From assembly GCF_000226295.1 (NCBI RefSeq), contig NC_016025.1:248001-312000 (forward strand): a DNA stretch of 64,000 nt. The letters run 5' to 3'. Shown here in pieces: positions 17,489 to 26,100 of this stretch. Positions within the stretch are counted from its first letter, which is position 1. Each line of letters starts with the position of its first letter. The notes under the pieces are model-generated. The model worked only from the letters and a program-made list of their open reading frames with translations, had not been told where the DNA came from and ran no database searches. Source of the stretch: Chloracidobacterium thermophilum B (GTDB lineage: Bacteria > Acidobacteriota > Blastocatellia > Chloracidobacteriales > Chloracidobacteriaceae). A program made the translations under genes and the position numbers.

Positions 17489-18847
17489 ATGAGTGCTGAC
17501 GTATCCAACGCCCAGGCGCTGCGGGCGGCTTTTACTGCGCCGATGCAGGAGGAGATCGCCCGCTTCGTCGCTTCGGTGGAGGAAGACCGGCATCTGCTCG
17601 ATGCCGATCTGCGCGGCTCGCTCGCGCACGTCGCCATGCTTGAAGCCTGCGGCATTCTGACGGCCGAACAGGCAGCGCGCCTGCGCCAGGGACTGGAGCA
17701 GATTCGCGCCGAAGGTCTTGAGCTCGATCCGGCCTACGAAGATGTGCACATGAACGTCGAACGGCGGCTGGAAGAGCTGGTTGGCGAGGATGCCCGCCTG
17801 CTGCATACGGCGCGCAGCCGCAATGATCAGGTGGCGCTGGATTTGCGGCTCTACGTACGCGACTGCGAGAACCGGTTGCGGAAGGCGCTGGATGAGCTGA
17901 CAACGGCGCTGGTGGACAAGGCGGAAGCCTATGCTGATGTCGTCCTGCCGGGCTACACGCATCTTCAGCGGGCGCAGCCGGTTTCGCTGGCGCACGTCCT
18001 GCTGGCTTACCATGCGGCACTGGGGCGCGACCGGGAGCGGCTGCGGCAACCGCTGATTTCACCGCTGGGCGCCGGAGCGCTGGCCGGTACGGCCATTCCC
18101 ATTGATCCACACCGGACGGCACAGGAACTGGGCGCTGACGGTGTGTTCAGCAATGCGCTCGATGCGGTCACGGACCGGGATTTCGCGGTGGCGTTCGTGT
18201 TTGCCAGCGCGCTGCTGGCCGTCCATCTCTCGCAGCTTGCCGAGACGCTCATCCTGTGGTGTTCGCAGGAGTTCAACTTCATCCGCCTGCCGGATGAGCT
18301 GACGACCGGCTCCAGCCTGATGCCCCAGAAGAAAAACCCGGATTGCCTGGAGCTGGTGCGCGGGCGGGCCGGGCAGTGCATTGGCGAGCTGGTCAACCTG
18401 TTGACCACGCTCAAGGGACTGCCAACCGGATACAACCGGGATTTGCAGGAAACGAAACCGCCGGTGATCCGGGTCAGTGCGACGGTGCTGGCTTCGGTCA
18501 AGGTTTGTACGCTGGCCGTGCAGCACATGACGGTTCACCGTGAAGTCATGCGTCAGGCGGCGTCAGATGAAAAGCTGTATGCCACTGACCTGGTTGAGCA
18601 ACTGGTTTCCCAGGGGGTTCCGTTTCGGACGGCCTACGCCACGATTGGCAATTTGGTACGGCGCGGAGTAGCCTTTTCACAAGTCGCAGCGGATGAATGG
18701 GCAACGCTCGGTCTGCGCGTCATGCCTGAAACCTTGACCCCGGAACAGTCCATTGCCGGACGTGCTTCCCACGGAGGCACGTCGCCAGGGCGAATTGCCG
18801 ACCAGATTGCTGCGGCGCGCGCCACGCGCCGGGAGGACGTACCATGA
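17489..18847 (+). CDS. argH: Argininosuccinate lyase
   Basis: ArgH splits argininosuccinate into arginine and fumarate. The 452-residue protein carries the fumarase/lyase superfamily signature GSSLMPQKKNPD (about residues 272-283), the substrate loops HTARSRNDQVALDLRLY and PGYTHLQRAQPVSLAHVL, and the expected helical bundle core. Length matches the family. The start gives SADVSNAQALRAAF, slightly different from the common WGGRF start of ArgH, so the first ~10 residues are atypical. The stop overlaps the next gene by ATGA. Confidence 0.95.
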   Translation: MSADVSNAQALRAAFTAPMQEEIARFVASVEEDRHLLDADLRGSLAHVAMLEACGILTAEQAARLRQGLEQIRAEGLELDPAYEDVHMNVERRLEELVGEDARLLHTARSRNDQVALDLRLYVRDCENRLRKALDELTTALVDKAEAYADVVLPGYTHLQRAQPVSLAHVLLAYHAALGRDRERLRQPLISPLGAGALAGTAIPIDPHRTAQELGADGVFSNALDAVTDRDFAVAFVFASALLAVHLSQLAETLILWCSQEFNFIRLPDELTTGSSLMPQKKNPDCLELVRGRAGQCIGELVNLLTTLKGLPTGYNRDLQETKPPVIRVSATVLASVKVCTLAVQHMTVHREVMRQAASDEKLYATDLVEQLVSQGVPFRTAYATIGNLVRRGVAFSQVAADEWATLGLRVMPETLTPEQSIAGRASHGGTSPGRIADQIAAARATRREDVP

Positions 18848-19890
18848 AACGAGGTTCTTCAACGCTTCGGGCGCTTATTGGCGAAGGTGTCTCCATCCAG
18901 CCGCAGTCCACGCCGCGACTGGGCGACGTGGTGGCCGTGGAGGTGCTTACCATCAACCAGAACTATCCACACCTTGAACTGATTGATGGGACTACGGTTC
19001 CGCTGACTGTCGGCGAACGCATCATCGGGGTGCTCGGCTCACGTCAGGCGTTGCGTGGCTTCGTCGGCTGTGTTCCCGAAACCCTGGCGGAAGGCGATGA
19101 GCTTTCGATTCTCAATGTGGGTGGGGTCATCGGCAGGTTCCTTGATGCCACGACGGCGCTTGGGGAAGCCACGCGCGTGCGTTATCTCGGCACGCTGTGC
19201 GACGAGCGCGGCACGGTCAACCTGGAACGTGATGCCCTGCCGGCGGCGAGTCATCTGCTGCGGCGGCGTCCGATTGTGCTGGTGGTGGGAACGTGCATGA
19301 ACGTCGGCAAAACGGTTACGGCGGCGGAACTCATCCGCGTGGCGACGGCGCATGGCTATCGCGTCGGGGCAGCCAAGCTGTCGGGCGTCGGGGCGATCCG
19401 GGACCTCAAAAAGTTCGAGGCCGCCGGTGCCGTGGATGTCAAGAGCTTCCTTGACTGCGGGCTGCCCTCGACGGTGGATGCTGCAGACCTGGCACCCATC
19501 GTCAAAACCGTTGCCAACGCACTCGATGGCGATCTGCTCGTCTTTGAGTTGGGCGACGGCATCTTTGGGCACTATCGGGTGGATTCGGTCATTGCCGACG
19601 CGGACATCATGGCGTCGGTGGCCGCCGTCGTCGTCTGCGCCGGAGACCTGATGGGCGCCTATGGCGCGCGTCTCTATCTGGAGCCGCTCGGCGTGCGGAT
19701 TGCCGCTTTCAGCGGTCTGGCAACGGAAAACATTTCCGGCTCCGATTACCTGGAAAAGCATCTTGGCATTCCAGCCGTCAACGGCCTGAAGTACCCTGAA
19801 AAACTCTTTGCCACGCTCGATTTGACTGGCAGCCTGCTGCGTATGGCGACGCCAGCCGCCTGTTACGAAACAGGCGTTGCCGTGGCCTGA
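18844..19890 (+). CDS. DUF1611-like P-loop protein inside arginine operon
   Basis: The 348-residue protein has an N-terminal beta-rich domain (GDVVAVEVLTINQNYPHLEL, VPLTVGERIIGVLGSRQALRGF) and a C-terminal P-loop domain with Walker A VGTCMNVGKT (about residues 147-156), a switch-like KLSGVGAIRDLKKFEAAG, and GDLLVFELGDGIFGHY. This matches DUF1611/dethiobiotin-synthase-like NTPases. Its job is not established. It is locked between argH and argC by an ATGA overlap and a 6-base gap, so its product is made in step with arginine enzymes; a ligase or amidating role on an amino-acid-like substrate is possible but unproven. Confidence 0.65.
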   Translation: MKRGSSTLRALIGEGVSIQPQSTPRLGDVVAVEVLTINQNYPHLELIDGTTVPLTVGERIIGVLGSRQALRGFVGCVPETLAEGDELSILNVGGVIGRFLDATTALGEATRVRYLGTLCDERGTVNLERDALPAASHLLRRRPIVLVVGTCMNVGKTVTAAELIRVATAHGYRVGAAKLSGVGAIRDLKKFEAAGAVDVKSFLDCGLPSTVDAADLAPIVKTVANALDGDLLVFELGDGIFGHYRVDSVIADADIMASVAAVVVCAGDLMGAYGARLYLEPLGVRIAAFSGLATENISGSDYLEKHLGIPAVNGLKYPEKLFATLDLTGSLLRMATPAACYETGVAVA

Positions 19891-19896
19891 TAACGA

Positions 19897-20934
19897 ATGG
19901 TTGCAGCGTCATCCACATCGGCGGCGCGGCGGCGCGTCGCCGTCATCGGCGCCTCCGGTTACATTGGTGGAGAACTCCTCCGCCTGCTGTTGGCGCATCC
20001 GCAGGTGTCTGTCGTCGCCATCACCGGGCGGGAAGCGGCTGGGAAACCTCTGGACGCCGTTCATCCGCATCTGACGGGAACCGGGCTGGTGTTTGCTCCG
20101 CTGACCGAAACCGGCGGCGCGGAAGTTGTCTTTCTGGCCCTGCCCAACGGTGAAGCCATGACGCACATTGACGCACTTGCCGGAGAGGCGCGCATTGTGG
20201 ATGCCTCGGCTGATTTCCGGCTGCATGACCGGTCGGTGTATGCCGCAACCTACGGGCGGCCACATGCGGCAGTGGCGTGGCTCCCACGCTTCGTCTATGG
20301 CCTGCCGGAGCTGTTCCGCGAAGACATCCGCCGGGCGCACTATGTGGCGGCACCGGGCTGTTTTGCCACGGCGGTCACGCTGGCTTTGTACCCACTCGTC
20401 GCTGCCGGTTGGCTGGAACAGGCTTTTGTCAACGGTATCACCGGCTCTTCGGGAGCGGGGGCCAGCCCACGGCCAACGACGCACCATCCCTTCCGGGCGG
20501 ACGCCCTGTTTGCCTACGAGCCGTTCACCCATCGGCACGTGCCCGAAATTGCCCAGGCCCTGCGGCTCAAAACCGGACAGGAAGTTGACTTTGTCTTCCA
20601 GCCGCACTCCGGCCCGTTTGTGCGGGGGATTCTCGTCACCGTCTATGCCCGGTTGCGCCAGAACCTTTCACCCGAAGGGCTGCACCGGCTCTACGCGGAA
20701 CACTATGCCGACGCGCCTTTCATCCGCCTGCGTGAGACACCGCCCAACATCAAGTGGGTTGGTGGGACGAACTACTGTGACCTTGGGCTGGCCGTCCGTG
20801 GGCAAACGGCCATCGTCTGGGCGGCGCTGGACAATGTCATCAAAGGCGGCGGCGGGCAGGCGCTCCAGTGCTTCAACCTCATGCATGGTCTGCCTGAAAC
20901 GCTCGGTCTGACCGCTTTTGCGTGCAATCCATGA
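19897..20934 (+). CDS. argC: N-acyl-gamma-glutamyl-phosphate reductase
   Basis: ArgC reduces the acyl-glutamyl phosphate made by ArgB to the semialdehyde with NADPH. The 345-residue protein begins with the Rossmann motif VAVIGASGYIGGELLRLL, contains DASADFR, the catalytic cysteine in APGCFATAVTLAL, GITGSSGAGASPRPTTHH, and the histidine segment FQPHSGPFVRGI. The start at 19897 lies six bases after the upstream stop; an N-terminal stretch rich in Ala/Ser/Arg before the Rossmann fold may be partly untranslated. The stop overlaps the transcarbamylase gene (ATGA). Whether the acyl group is acetyl or succinyl is not readable here, but the next gene suggests succinyl. Confidence 0.93.
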   Translation: MVAASSTSAARRRVAVIGASGYIGGELLRLLLAHPQVSVVAITGREAAGKPLDAVHPHLTGTGLVFAPLTETGGAEVVFLALPNGEAMTHIDALAGEARIVDASADFRLHDRSVYAATYGRPHAAVAWLPRFVYGLPELFREDIRRAHYVAAPGCFATAVTLALYPLVAAGWLEQAFVNGITGSSGAGASPRPTTHHPFRADALFAYEPFTHRHVPEIAQALRLKTGQEVDFVFQPHSGPFVRGILVTVYARLRQNLSPEGLHRLYAEHYADAPFIRLRETPPNIKWVGGTNYCDLGLAVRGQTAIVWAALDNVIKGGGGQALQCFNLMHGLPETLGLTAFACNP

Positions 20935-21878
20935 GACACTTCATCAACACCGGGGACTATGACCGCGCCACACTCGAAACGATTTTGACGCATGCCATGA
21001 CGCACCGTGGCGAGCGTTCAACAGCCCTGAGTGGGCGGACCGTCGCGCTGATGTTCTTTGACAGCTCACTTCGCACCCGCGCCAGTTTTGCCGTCGGTAT
21101 TGCGCAACTGGGCGGGACTTCTGTCACCTTCGAGGTCGGGCGCGGAACCTGGAATCTGGAATACCAGGAAGGCGTCGTCATGGACGGCGACAAACCGGAG
21201 CACATTGCCGACGCCGCGCAGGTGCTTTCGCGCTACTTTGATGTGCTGGCCATCCGTTGTTTCCCGTCCCTGAAGCGGCCCGAAGAGGACGCGGCCGATC
21301 CGGTCATCGAGGCCTTCCGGCGGTATGCCACGGTTCCGGTCATCAACCTCGAATCGGCGCTGTACCATCCCTGCCAGGCCATGGCCGACATGCTGACCAT
21401 CCGGGAGCGTTTCGGGCGGACGGAAGGCGTACGGGTCGCGCTGGCGTGGACGCCACATATCAAGGCGCTGCCCACGGCGGTGCCGAACTCGTTTGCGCTG
21501 GTGGCCGCGCAGCTTGGCTGCCGGCTGACCATCGTGGCCCCGCCGGAGTTTCCGCTGCCGGACGTGGTCATGGAGCGTCTCGGTGATGTCGAGGTCGTGC
21601 ATGACCAGTCGGTGCTGGCCCGGCAGGATGTGGTCTATGCCAAGTCCTGGGCGTCGCTGGTGAATTACGGCGCACCGCCGCCAGCACGCTATCGGGACTG
21701 GATACTGACACCGGAAAAACTCGGTTCAGCGCGGTTTCTGCACTGCCTGCCGCTGCGGCGCAACGTCGAGGTGACGGACGCGGTGCTGGCATCGGCGCAG
21801 AACGATTGTTACGACGAAGCCGAAAACCGGCTGCACGTCCAGAAATCCATTTTGCAGTTTTGTTTGCATCTGATTTGA
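20931..21878 (+). CDS. argF': Acylornithine transcarbamylase, succinylornithine type
   Basis: The 315-residue enzyme transfers carbamoyl phosphate to N-acylornithine, giving N-acylcitrulline. It is not an ordinary OTCase: it has FFDSSLRTRASF for carbamoyl phosphate, WTPHIKALPTAVPNSFAL and HCLPLRRNVEVTDAVLAS, the set seen in AOTCase/SOTCase, with the late ENRLHVQKSI containing the lysine known in the Xanthomonas enzyme. In the 80s loop it reads MDGDKPEH with Pro89. That site is Glu92 in the Xanthomonas N-acetylornithine enzyme and Pro90 in the Bacteroides N-succinylornithine enzyme and swaps specificity when mutated. I therefore infer N-succinylornithine as substrate. ATG 20931 makes an ATGA overlap with argC. 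Confidence 0.88.
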   Translation: MRHFINTGDYDRATLETILTHAMTHRGERSTALSGRTVALMFFDSSLRTRASFAVGIAQLGGTSVTFEVGRGTWNLEYQEGVVMDGDKPEHIADAAQVLSRYFDVLAIRCFPSLKRPEEDAADPVIEAFRRYATVPVINLESALYHPCQAMADMLTIRERFGRTEGVRVALAWTPHIKALPTAVPNSFALVAAQLGCRLTIVAPPEFPLPDVVMERLGDVEVVHDQSVLARQDVVYAKSWASLVNYGAPPPARYRDWILTPEKLGSARFLHCLPLRRNVEVTDAVLASAQNDCYDEAENRLHVQKSILQFCLHLI

Positions 21879-21884
21879 CGCCTT

Positions 21885-22814
21885 ATGGGATTTGACGCCA
21901 ATGTGCTGCGGGAAGCCCTCCCGTACATCAATCGTTTCAAGGGAAAGACCTTCATCGTCAAGTTTGGCGGCAAGGTTGCGGCAGAGGAAGACACCCTCGA
22001 TTCATTTTGTGAAGAACTGGCGCTGTGCGCCCAGATTGGGATTCGCGTCGTGGCCGTACACGGCGGCGGAGTACAGGCCAATGAACTGAGCCAGCAGCTT
22101 GGCATCAAGCCGAAGACCATCAACGGCCGGCGTATCACGGACGAGCGCGCCCTCGATGTGGTCAAGATGGTTTTTGGCGGCAAGGTCAACGTCGAAATTC
22201 TCGGCGCGCTGCGCCAGGCCGGCGTTCCCGCCGTCGGGTTGAGTGGGGTGGACGGCAACATCCTGACGGCACGCAAGCGCCCGCCGCAGGTGGTCGTCAA
22301 TCTGGAAACCGGCAAGCCGCAGACGGTGGATTATGGTTACGTCGGCGAAATTCTGGATGTGGACACCCGGTTGCTTGACACGCTCATCGAGAAGGACTTT
22401 GTTCCGGTCATGGCGTCGCTGGCCGCCGACGAGGATGGTGACATCTACAATGTCAATGCCGATACCGTGGCGGCTGTCATTGCGGCGGAGATGCGGGCTG
22501 AAAAACTGGTTCTGGCGACCAACGTGGATGGTGTGCTGGATGAGCACGGGCAGCGCATCAGCCGCCTGACGCTGCGGCAAGCCGCCGCCATGATGGACGC
22601 CGGAAAGGTGGCCGGTGGCATGCTGCCGAAACTTGAAGCTGCGGCGCGCGCCCTGCGTGCCGGAGTCAACTCAGTGCACGTCATCAACGGCATGAAAGCC
22701 GGGGCGCTGCTCCGGGAGATTTTCACGGAAGAAGGGGATGGGACGATGATCACTGTCAACGGCGAGAATGGAGTGGCAAGCCGCCCGCCGGCTTTGTCCC
22801 GTCGGCAGGCATGA
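21885..22814 (+). CDS. argB: N-acylglutamate kinase ArgB
   Basis: ArgB phosphorylates the gamma-carboxylate of N-acylglutamate with ATP, normally the feedback-controlled step. The 309-residue protein has the amino-acid-kinase fold motifs KTFIVKFGGKVA, VVAVHGGGVQANEL, GLSGVDGNILTA, NVNADTVAAVIAAEM, LVLATNVDGVLD and GGMLPKLEAAARAL. The N-terminal extension before KFGG (MGFDANVLREALPYINRFKG) is the arginine-sensing helix type found in hexameric, arginine-inhibited enzymes, so feedback inhibition is likely. It follows argF' after 6 bases and overlaps the FkbM-type gene by ATGA. Confidence 0.93.
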   Translation: MGFDANVLREALPYINRFKGKTFIVKFGGKVAAEEDTLDSFCEELALCAQIGIRVVAVHGGGVQANELSQQLGIKPKTINGRRITDERALDVVKMVFGGKVNVEILGALRQAGVPAVGLSGVDGNILTARKRPPQVVVNLETGKPQTVDYGYVGEILDVDTRLLDTLIEKDFVPVMASLAADEDGDIYNVNADTVAAVIAAEMRAEKLVLATNVDGVLDEHGQRISRLTLRQAAAMMDAGKVAGGMLPKLEAAARALRAGVNSVHVINGMKAGALLREIFTEEGDGTMITVNGENGVASRPPALSRRQA

Positions 22815-23527
22815 CGTTGCTGGCCCTTTTGACGAAACAGACGCCGACACCCGTGACGATTCTGGCCGGGCCCTTTCGCGGGGCAAGGCTCATTCTCAAT
22901 CCGGCCCACTCCAAGCGAAAAATCCTGGGCGCTTATGAGCATGTACTCAATCCGTGGCTGAAGGCGGCGTTGCGGCAGGTGGATGTGATCTGGGATGTCG
23001 GCGCCAACGATGGTTATTTCACCTACGGGTGCGCGGCAGCCATTCTCGGGCAGGGCCGTCACCCGCATATCGTGGCTTTTGAGCCGGGGATGGACGATAC
23101 GCCGTCTCTGGCAGAACAACTCACCGGCCCTGCCCAACGGTGGGCTGCCGCCTATGCTGGCGCGACGTTTGAGTTCCTGCCGTTGTACGTCGGGGCCCGA
23201 AACGACGGCGTGACCATCACGCTGGATGCCGCTTTGGATGCCCGGCCGGCGCTGGCCGGACGGGCGGCATTGGTCAAGGTGGATGTCGAAGGCGCTGAAG
23301 TGGACGTGCTCGACGGCGCACGGCGGCTGTTGACCGCACCGGTGCAGTGGCTGGTGGAAGTCCATGGCGAGCACCTGCTGGAGCCGGTCCTGAGCCGGCT
23401 GCGGGCAGCGGGCCGGACGGTGGATGTTCACCCGTTGCGTCCCCATTGGCTGTTCGGCCCGGAGGCGCGCACGATTCCCACCTGCTGGGTGACGACACGC
23501 CTCCCGTCGCCGACTTCCAGCGAGTGA
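22811..23527 (+). CDS. FkbM-family SAM-dependent methyltransferase
   Basis: The 238-residue protein has the FkbM signature: VIWDVGANDGYFTYG (SAM-binding motif I, about residues 58-72), IVAFEPG, and KVDVEGAEVDVLDGARRLL (about 155-173). FkbM enzymes O-methylate hydroxyls of polyketides or sugars and are common in surface glycan clusters. It starts inside argB (ATGA) although its likely role is with the polysaccharide genes that follow, so the arginine and glycan genes appear joined in one transcript. The N-terminus (about 50 residues) is shared with other FkbM proteins. Target sugar is unknown. Confidence 0.82.
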   Translation: MTLLALLTKQTPTPVTILAGPFRGARLILNPAHSKRKILGAYEHVLNPWLKAALRQVDVIWDVGANDGYFTYGCAAAILGQGRHPHIVAFEPGMDDTPSLAEQLTGPAQRWAAAYAGATFEFLPLYVGARNDGVTITLDAALDARPALAGRAALVKVDVEGAEVDVLDGARRLLTAPVQWLVEVHGEHLLEPVLSRLRAAGRTVDVHPLRPHWLFGPEARTIPTCWVTTRLPSPTSSE

Positions 23528-23540
23528 ACTCCGCCAAACG

Positions 23541-24743
23541 ATGAAGGTTCTGCTTGCCCATCCCGGAACGCAGCATGCCTTCCAGCTTGCCCGGCAGTTG
23601 GCACGGCTGGGGATGCTGGAGGGGTTCTGGACAGGGTTGGCGTTGCGTGAAGAAGCGTGGTGGGTCCGGCAACTGACGCAGGTGGAAGCCATCCGGGAAC
23701 GACTGGGCAACCGGCTGCTGTCGGGCGTGGCGCGCCGGCATCTTCATCTGCGCCCGTGGCGTGAGCTGGCGGCGCTGTGGGCGCTCCGGCAGGGAGCGCC
23801 GGCGCTGGAGGTCTTTCTGCGCCGCAACCAGCATTTTCAGGAAAGCATCCCCACGGCGGCGCTGCGTGCGGTGGATGTGGTCATTGGTTTTGATACGTCC
23901 TCGTGGATACTGGCCGAGCGGTGTCGTGACCTGGGCCGGCGGTTCATCCTTGACCAGAGCATTGCCCATCCCCTGTGGAAAAAACGGGTTTTTGAAACCG
24001 TCGCCGCACGGTATCCCGACTGGCGCGAAAGCCTTGTGCCGCCGCTGCCGGCAATGCTGGCCCACGAAGCGCAGGAACATGCCTTGGCGGATGCCATTGT
24101 GGTGGCGAGCAGCTTTACCACCCGGTCGCTTGTCGCTCATGGGGTTCCCGTGGAGCGGATTGTCTGTAACCCCTATGGGGTTGACTTGGAGGCCTTCACG
24201 CCGCGTCCGCCGCCGGAGGCCGGCCGCCCCTTTCGCTTTCTGTTTCTTGGTTCGGTGACGGCCCGCAAGGGGGTTCCGCTGCTGCTGGAAGTGTGGGAGA
24301 AGCTGGCTCCACGGCACGCCGAATTGTGGCTGGTGGGGCCGGTTGCACCGGAGGTGCAGCCGCATATTCCCGATTTGCCGGGGCTGAAGGTCATGGGCAA
24401 GCGTCCGCACCGCGACCTGCCGGACATCATCCGGTCTTGTGACGTGCTGGTGTTTCCAAGTTACTTCGAGGGCTTCGGGCTGGTCATCCTGGAGGCTATG
24501 GCCTGTGGCGTCCCGGTCATTGCCTCGGATGCCACGGTTGGGCCCGACCTGATTGAAGACGGTGTGGATGGCTGGCTGATGATGGCCGGCGATGCCGCGC
24601 GGTTACAGGCGCTGATGGAAACGGCGCTGTCCCGACCGGCCGAAACCTTCGATATGGGACGACTGGCGCGCCAGCGCATCGCGGCGTACACTTGGGATGC
24701 TTACGGCATCCGCTGGAAAACACTGCTCGAAACCGCCCGCTGA
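23541..24743 (+). CDS. Glycosyltransferase family 4-like, GT-B fold
   Basis: The 400-residue protein has two Rossmann-like halves. The C-terminal half carries the GT4 nucleotide-sugar signature: FLFLGSVTARKGVPLLLEVW, LWLVGP, and the E-x7-E motif in PSYFEGFGLVILEAMACGVPVIAS. The N-terminal half (HPGTQHAFQLARQLARLGMLEGFWTG) resembles the acceptor-binding half. It should add a sugar to a growing lipid-linked or surface glycan in the cytoplasm. It lies 13 bases after the FkbM-type gene. Donor and acceptor are unknown. Confidence 0.87.
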   Translation: MKVLLAHPGTQHAFQLARQLARLGMLEGFWTGLALREEAWWVRQLTQVEAIRERLGNRLLSGVARRHLHLRPWRELAALWALRQGAPALEVFLRRNQHFQESIPTAALRAVDVVIGFDTSSWILAERCRDLGRRFILDQSIAHPLWKKRVFETVAARYPDWRESLVPPLPAMLAHEAQEHALADAIVVASSFTTRSLVAHGVPVERIVCNPYGVDLEAFTPRPPPEAGRPFRFLFLGSVTARKGVPLLLEVWEKLAPRHAELWLVGPVAPEVQPHIPDLPGLKVMGKRPHRDLPDIIRSCDVLVFPSYFEGFGLVILEAMACGVPVIASDATVGPDLIEDGVDGWLMMAGDAARLQALMETALSRPAETFDMGRLARQRIAAYTWDAYGIRWKTLLETAR

Positions 24744-24771
24744 CCGGGCCTCTTGCTGGTGGACATACCCT

Positions 24772-26082
24772 ATGGATACGCTTTTCCCGCTCATCGTCCT
24801 CATCCAGACGGCGCTGCTGGTTTTCGCTGGCGTGTGGTTCTTCCGGCGGAACGATGAAGTTCCGCTCATCATTGCCGGGCTGACGATGTTTTTCAGCTCA
24901 TACCGGTATTTTGCCGTGACCCAGGGGTGGGGGGAATGGATAGAGACGGTCTATACCTTTGGCTTACCGCCCATCACGGATGAGGATGCCCTGGAGGTCC
25001 TGCCGTTTATGGCCTTTGGGGAGTTCGTCCTGATGGCGACCTACTGCGTTCGGATGCGGCGGAAACTGCCGGTGGTGGCGGCGGAAGGTCTCCAGCGGCT
25101 GCCGCCACGTACGGTGTCATCCCTGCTTGCCCTGGGCATTGTATTTTTCCTCCTGAGCGAGTATGCCCGCAGTGCCGCCTTCAATCTGACGAGCAGCAGC
25201 TACGTCTATCTGTTTCCCCTCACTCTGATCGGGGTGGCAACCCTGCTGGTGGCGGCGTGGCGCTTTGGGGCGTTGTACACACCCTTTCAGAAGGGCGTCT
25301 GTCTGCTCATTGTAGCGGCTGCCGCTTACAACAACTTTGGGGCTTTCCTGCGGTTTCAGTTCGTCGGCCTGATCATCGGGATGGCCGTGACGCTTTCGGT
25401 GTTTTATGCCCCACGGAAACGGGCGGTCGCCCTGCTGCTGGGGACGATCATCGCCGTGCTGGCGTTTAGTCTGGGAGGGGGGCTCCGGCAGGCTGACAAC
25501 GTCAACGACAAGGCGGCGGCTTTCCAGCGTTTTGACTCGTCGTGGGACCGGCTGGTCGCAGGGGAAGACGCCAACATGCTGGATGGATTTGCCATCGTCC
25601 GTTTCGTCTATCCCGAACTGATGGATTTCACGCTGGGCATGGAGCACCTCGAAGTGCTGACCCGTCCGATTCCACGGGAACTCTGGCCCGACAAGCCGGT
25701 GGGCGGATATGTCAACAAGCTTGGTCTGCGCGATGCATCGCAGGGGATACTGGGGATTTCCCAGTCCATCTACGGTTCATTCTATGGTGAAGGGGGCGTC
25801 ATCGGGATTGCTGTCTTTGCGGTGCTCTACGGTTTGGGTCTGGCTGCCATAACGGAATGGATGACCACACTGCACCCGTTCGTGTACAGCGTGCTGCGTG
25901 GATTGTTTGTGGCGTGGATGATCCCGCTCCTGCGGGGCGGTGACCTGCCGGGCATCTATGCCTGGCTGGGAATGTCTTCCCTGACGGTGTTGATGTTTGC
26001 CTGGTCGAACCGCCGGCTGCTGAAACAGGGAAGCCAACCGGCGACGTGGTCCGGGCCACGGCCGATTCCCATCCGGGCCTGA
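24772..26082 (+). CDS. Wzy-like oligosaccharide repeat-unit polymerase
   Basis: This 436-residue inner-membrane protein has about ten to twelve hydrophobic helices, beginning LFPLIVLIQTALLVFAGVWF. A periplasmic loop before the last helices contains LTRPIPRELWPDKPVGG and SIYGSFYGEGGVIGI, a pattern common in O-antigen/repeat-unit polymerases. Such enzymes link undecaprenyl-diphosphate repeat units on the periplasmic side. ATG 24772 is chosen because the membrane protein begins there, 28 bases after the glycosyltransferase stop. Sequence identity among Wzy proteins is low, so the assignment rests on topology, the IPRxLWP motif and context. Confidence 0.75.
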   Translation: MDTLFPLIVLIQTALLVFAGVWFFRRNDEVPLIIAGLTMFFSSYRYFAVTQGWGEWIETVYTFGLPPITDEDALEVLPFMAFGEFVLMATYCVRMRRKLPVVAAEGLQRLPPRTVSSLLALGIVFFLLSEYARSAAFNLTSSSYVYLFPLTLIGVATLLVAAWRFGALYTPFQKGVCLLIVAAAAYNNFGAFLRFQFVGLIIGMAVTLSVFYAPRKRAVALLLGTIIAVLAFSLGGGLRQADNVNDKAAAFQRFDSSWDRLVAGEDANMLDGFAIVRFVYPELMDFTLGMEHLEVLTRPIPRELWPDKPVGGYVNKLGLRDASQGILGISQSIYGSFYGEGGVIGIAVFAVLYGLGLAAITEWMTTLHPFVYSVLRGLFVAWMIPLLRGGDLPGIYAWLGMSSLTVLMFAWSNRRLLKQGSQPATWSGPRPIPIRA

Positions 26083-26100
26083 AGCCGGACAACGCGCACC

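Noticed and set aside
20931-21878. Ordinary ornithine carbamoyltransferase
   Set aside because: The HCLPLRRN and WTPHIKALPTAVPNS segments and the MDGDKPEH loop are those of acylornithine transcarbamylases.
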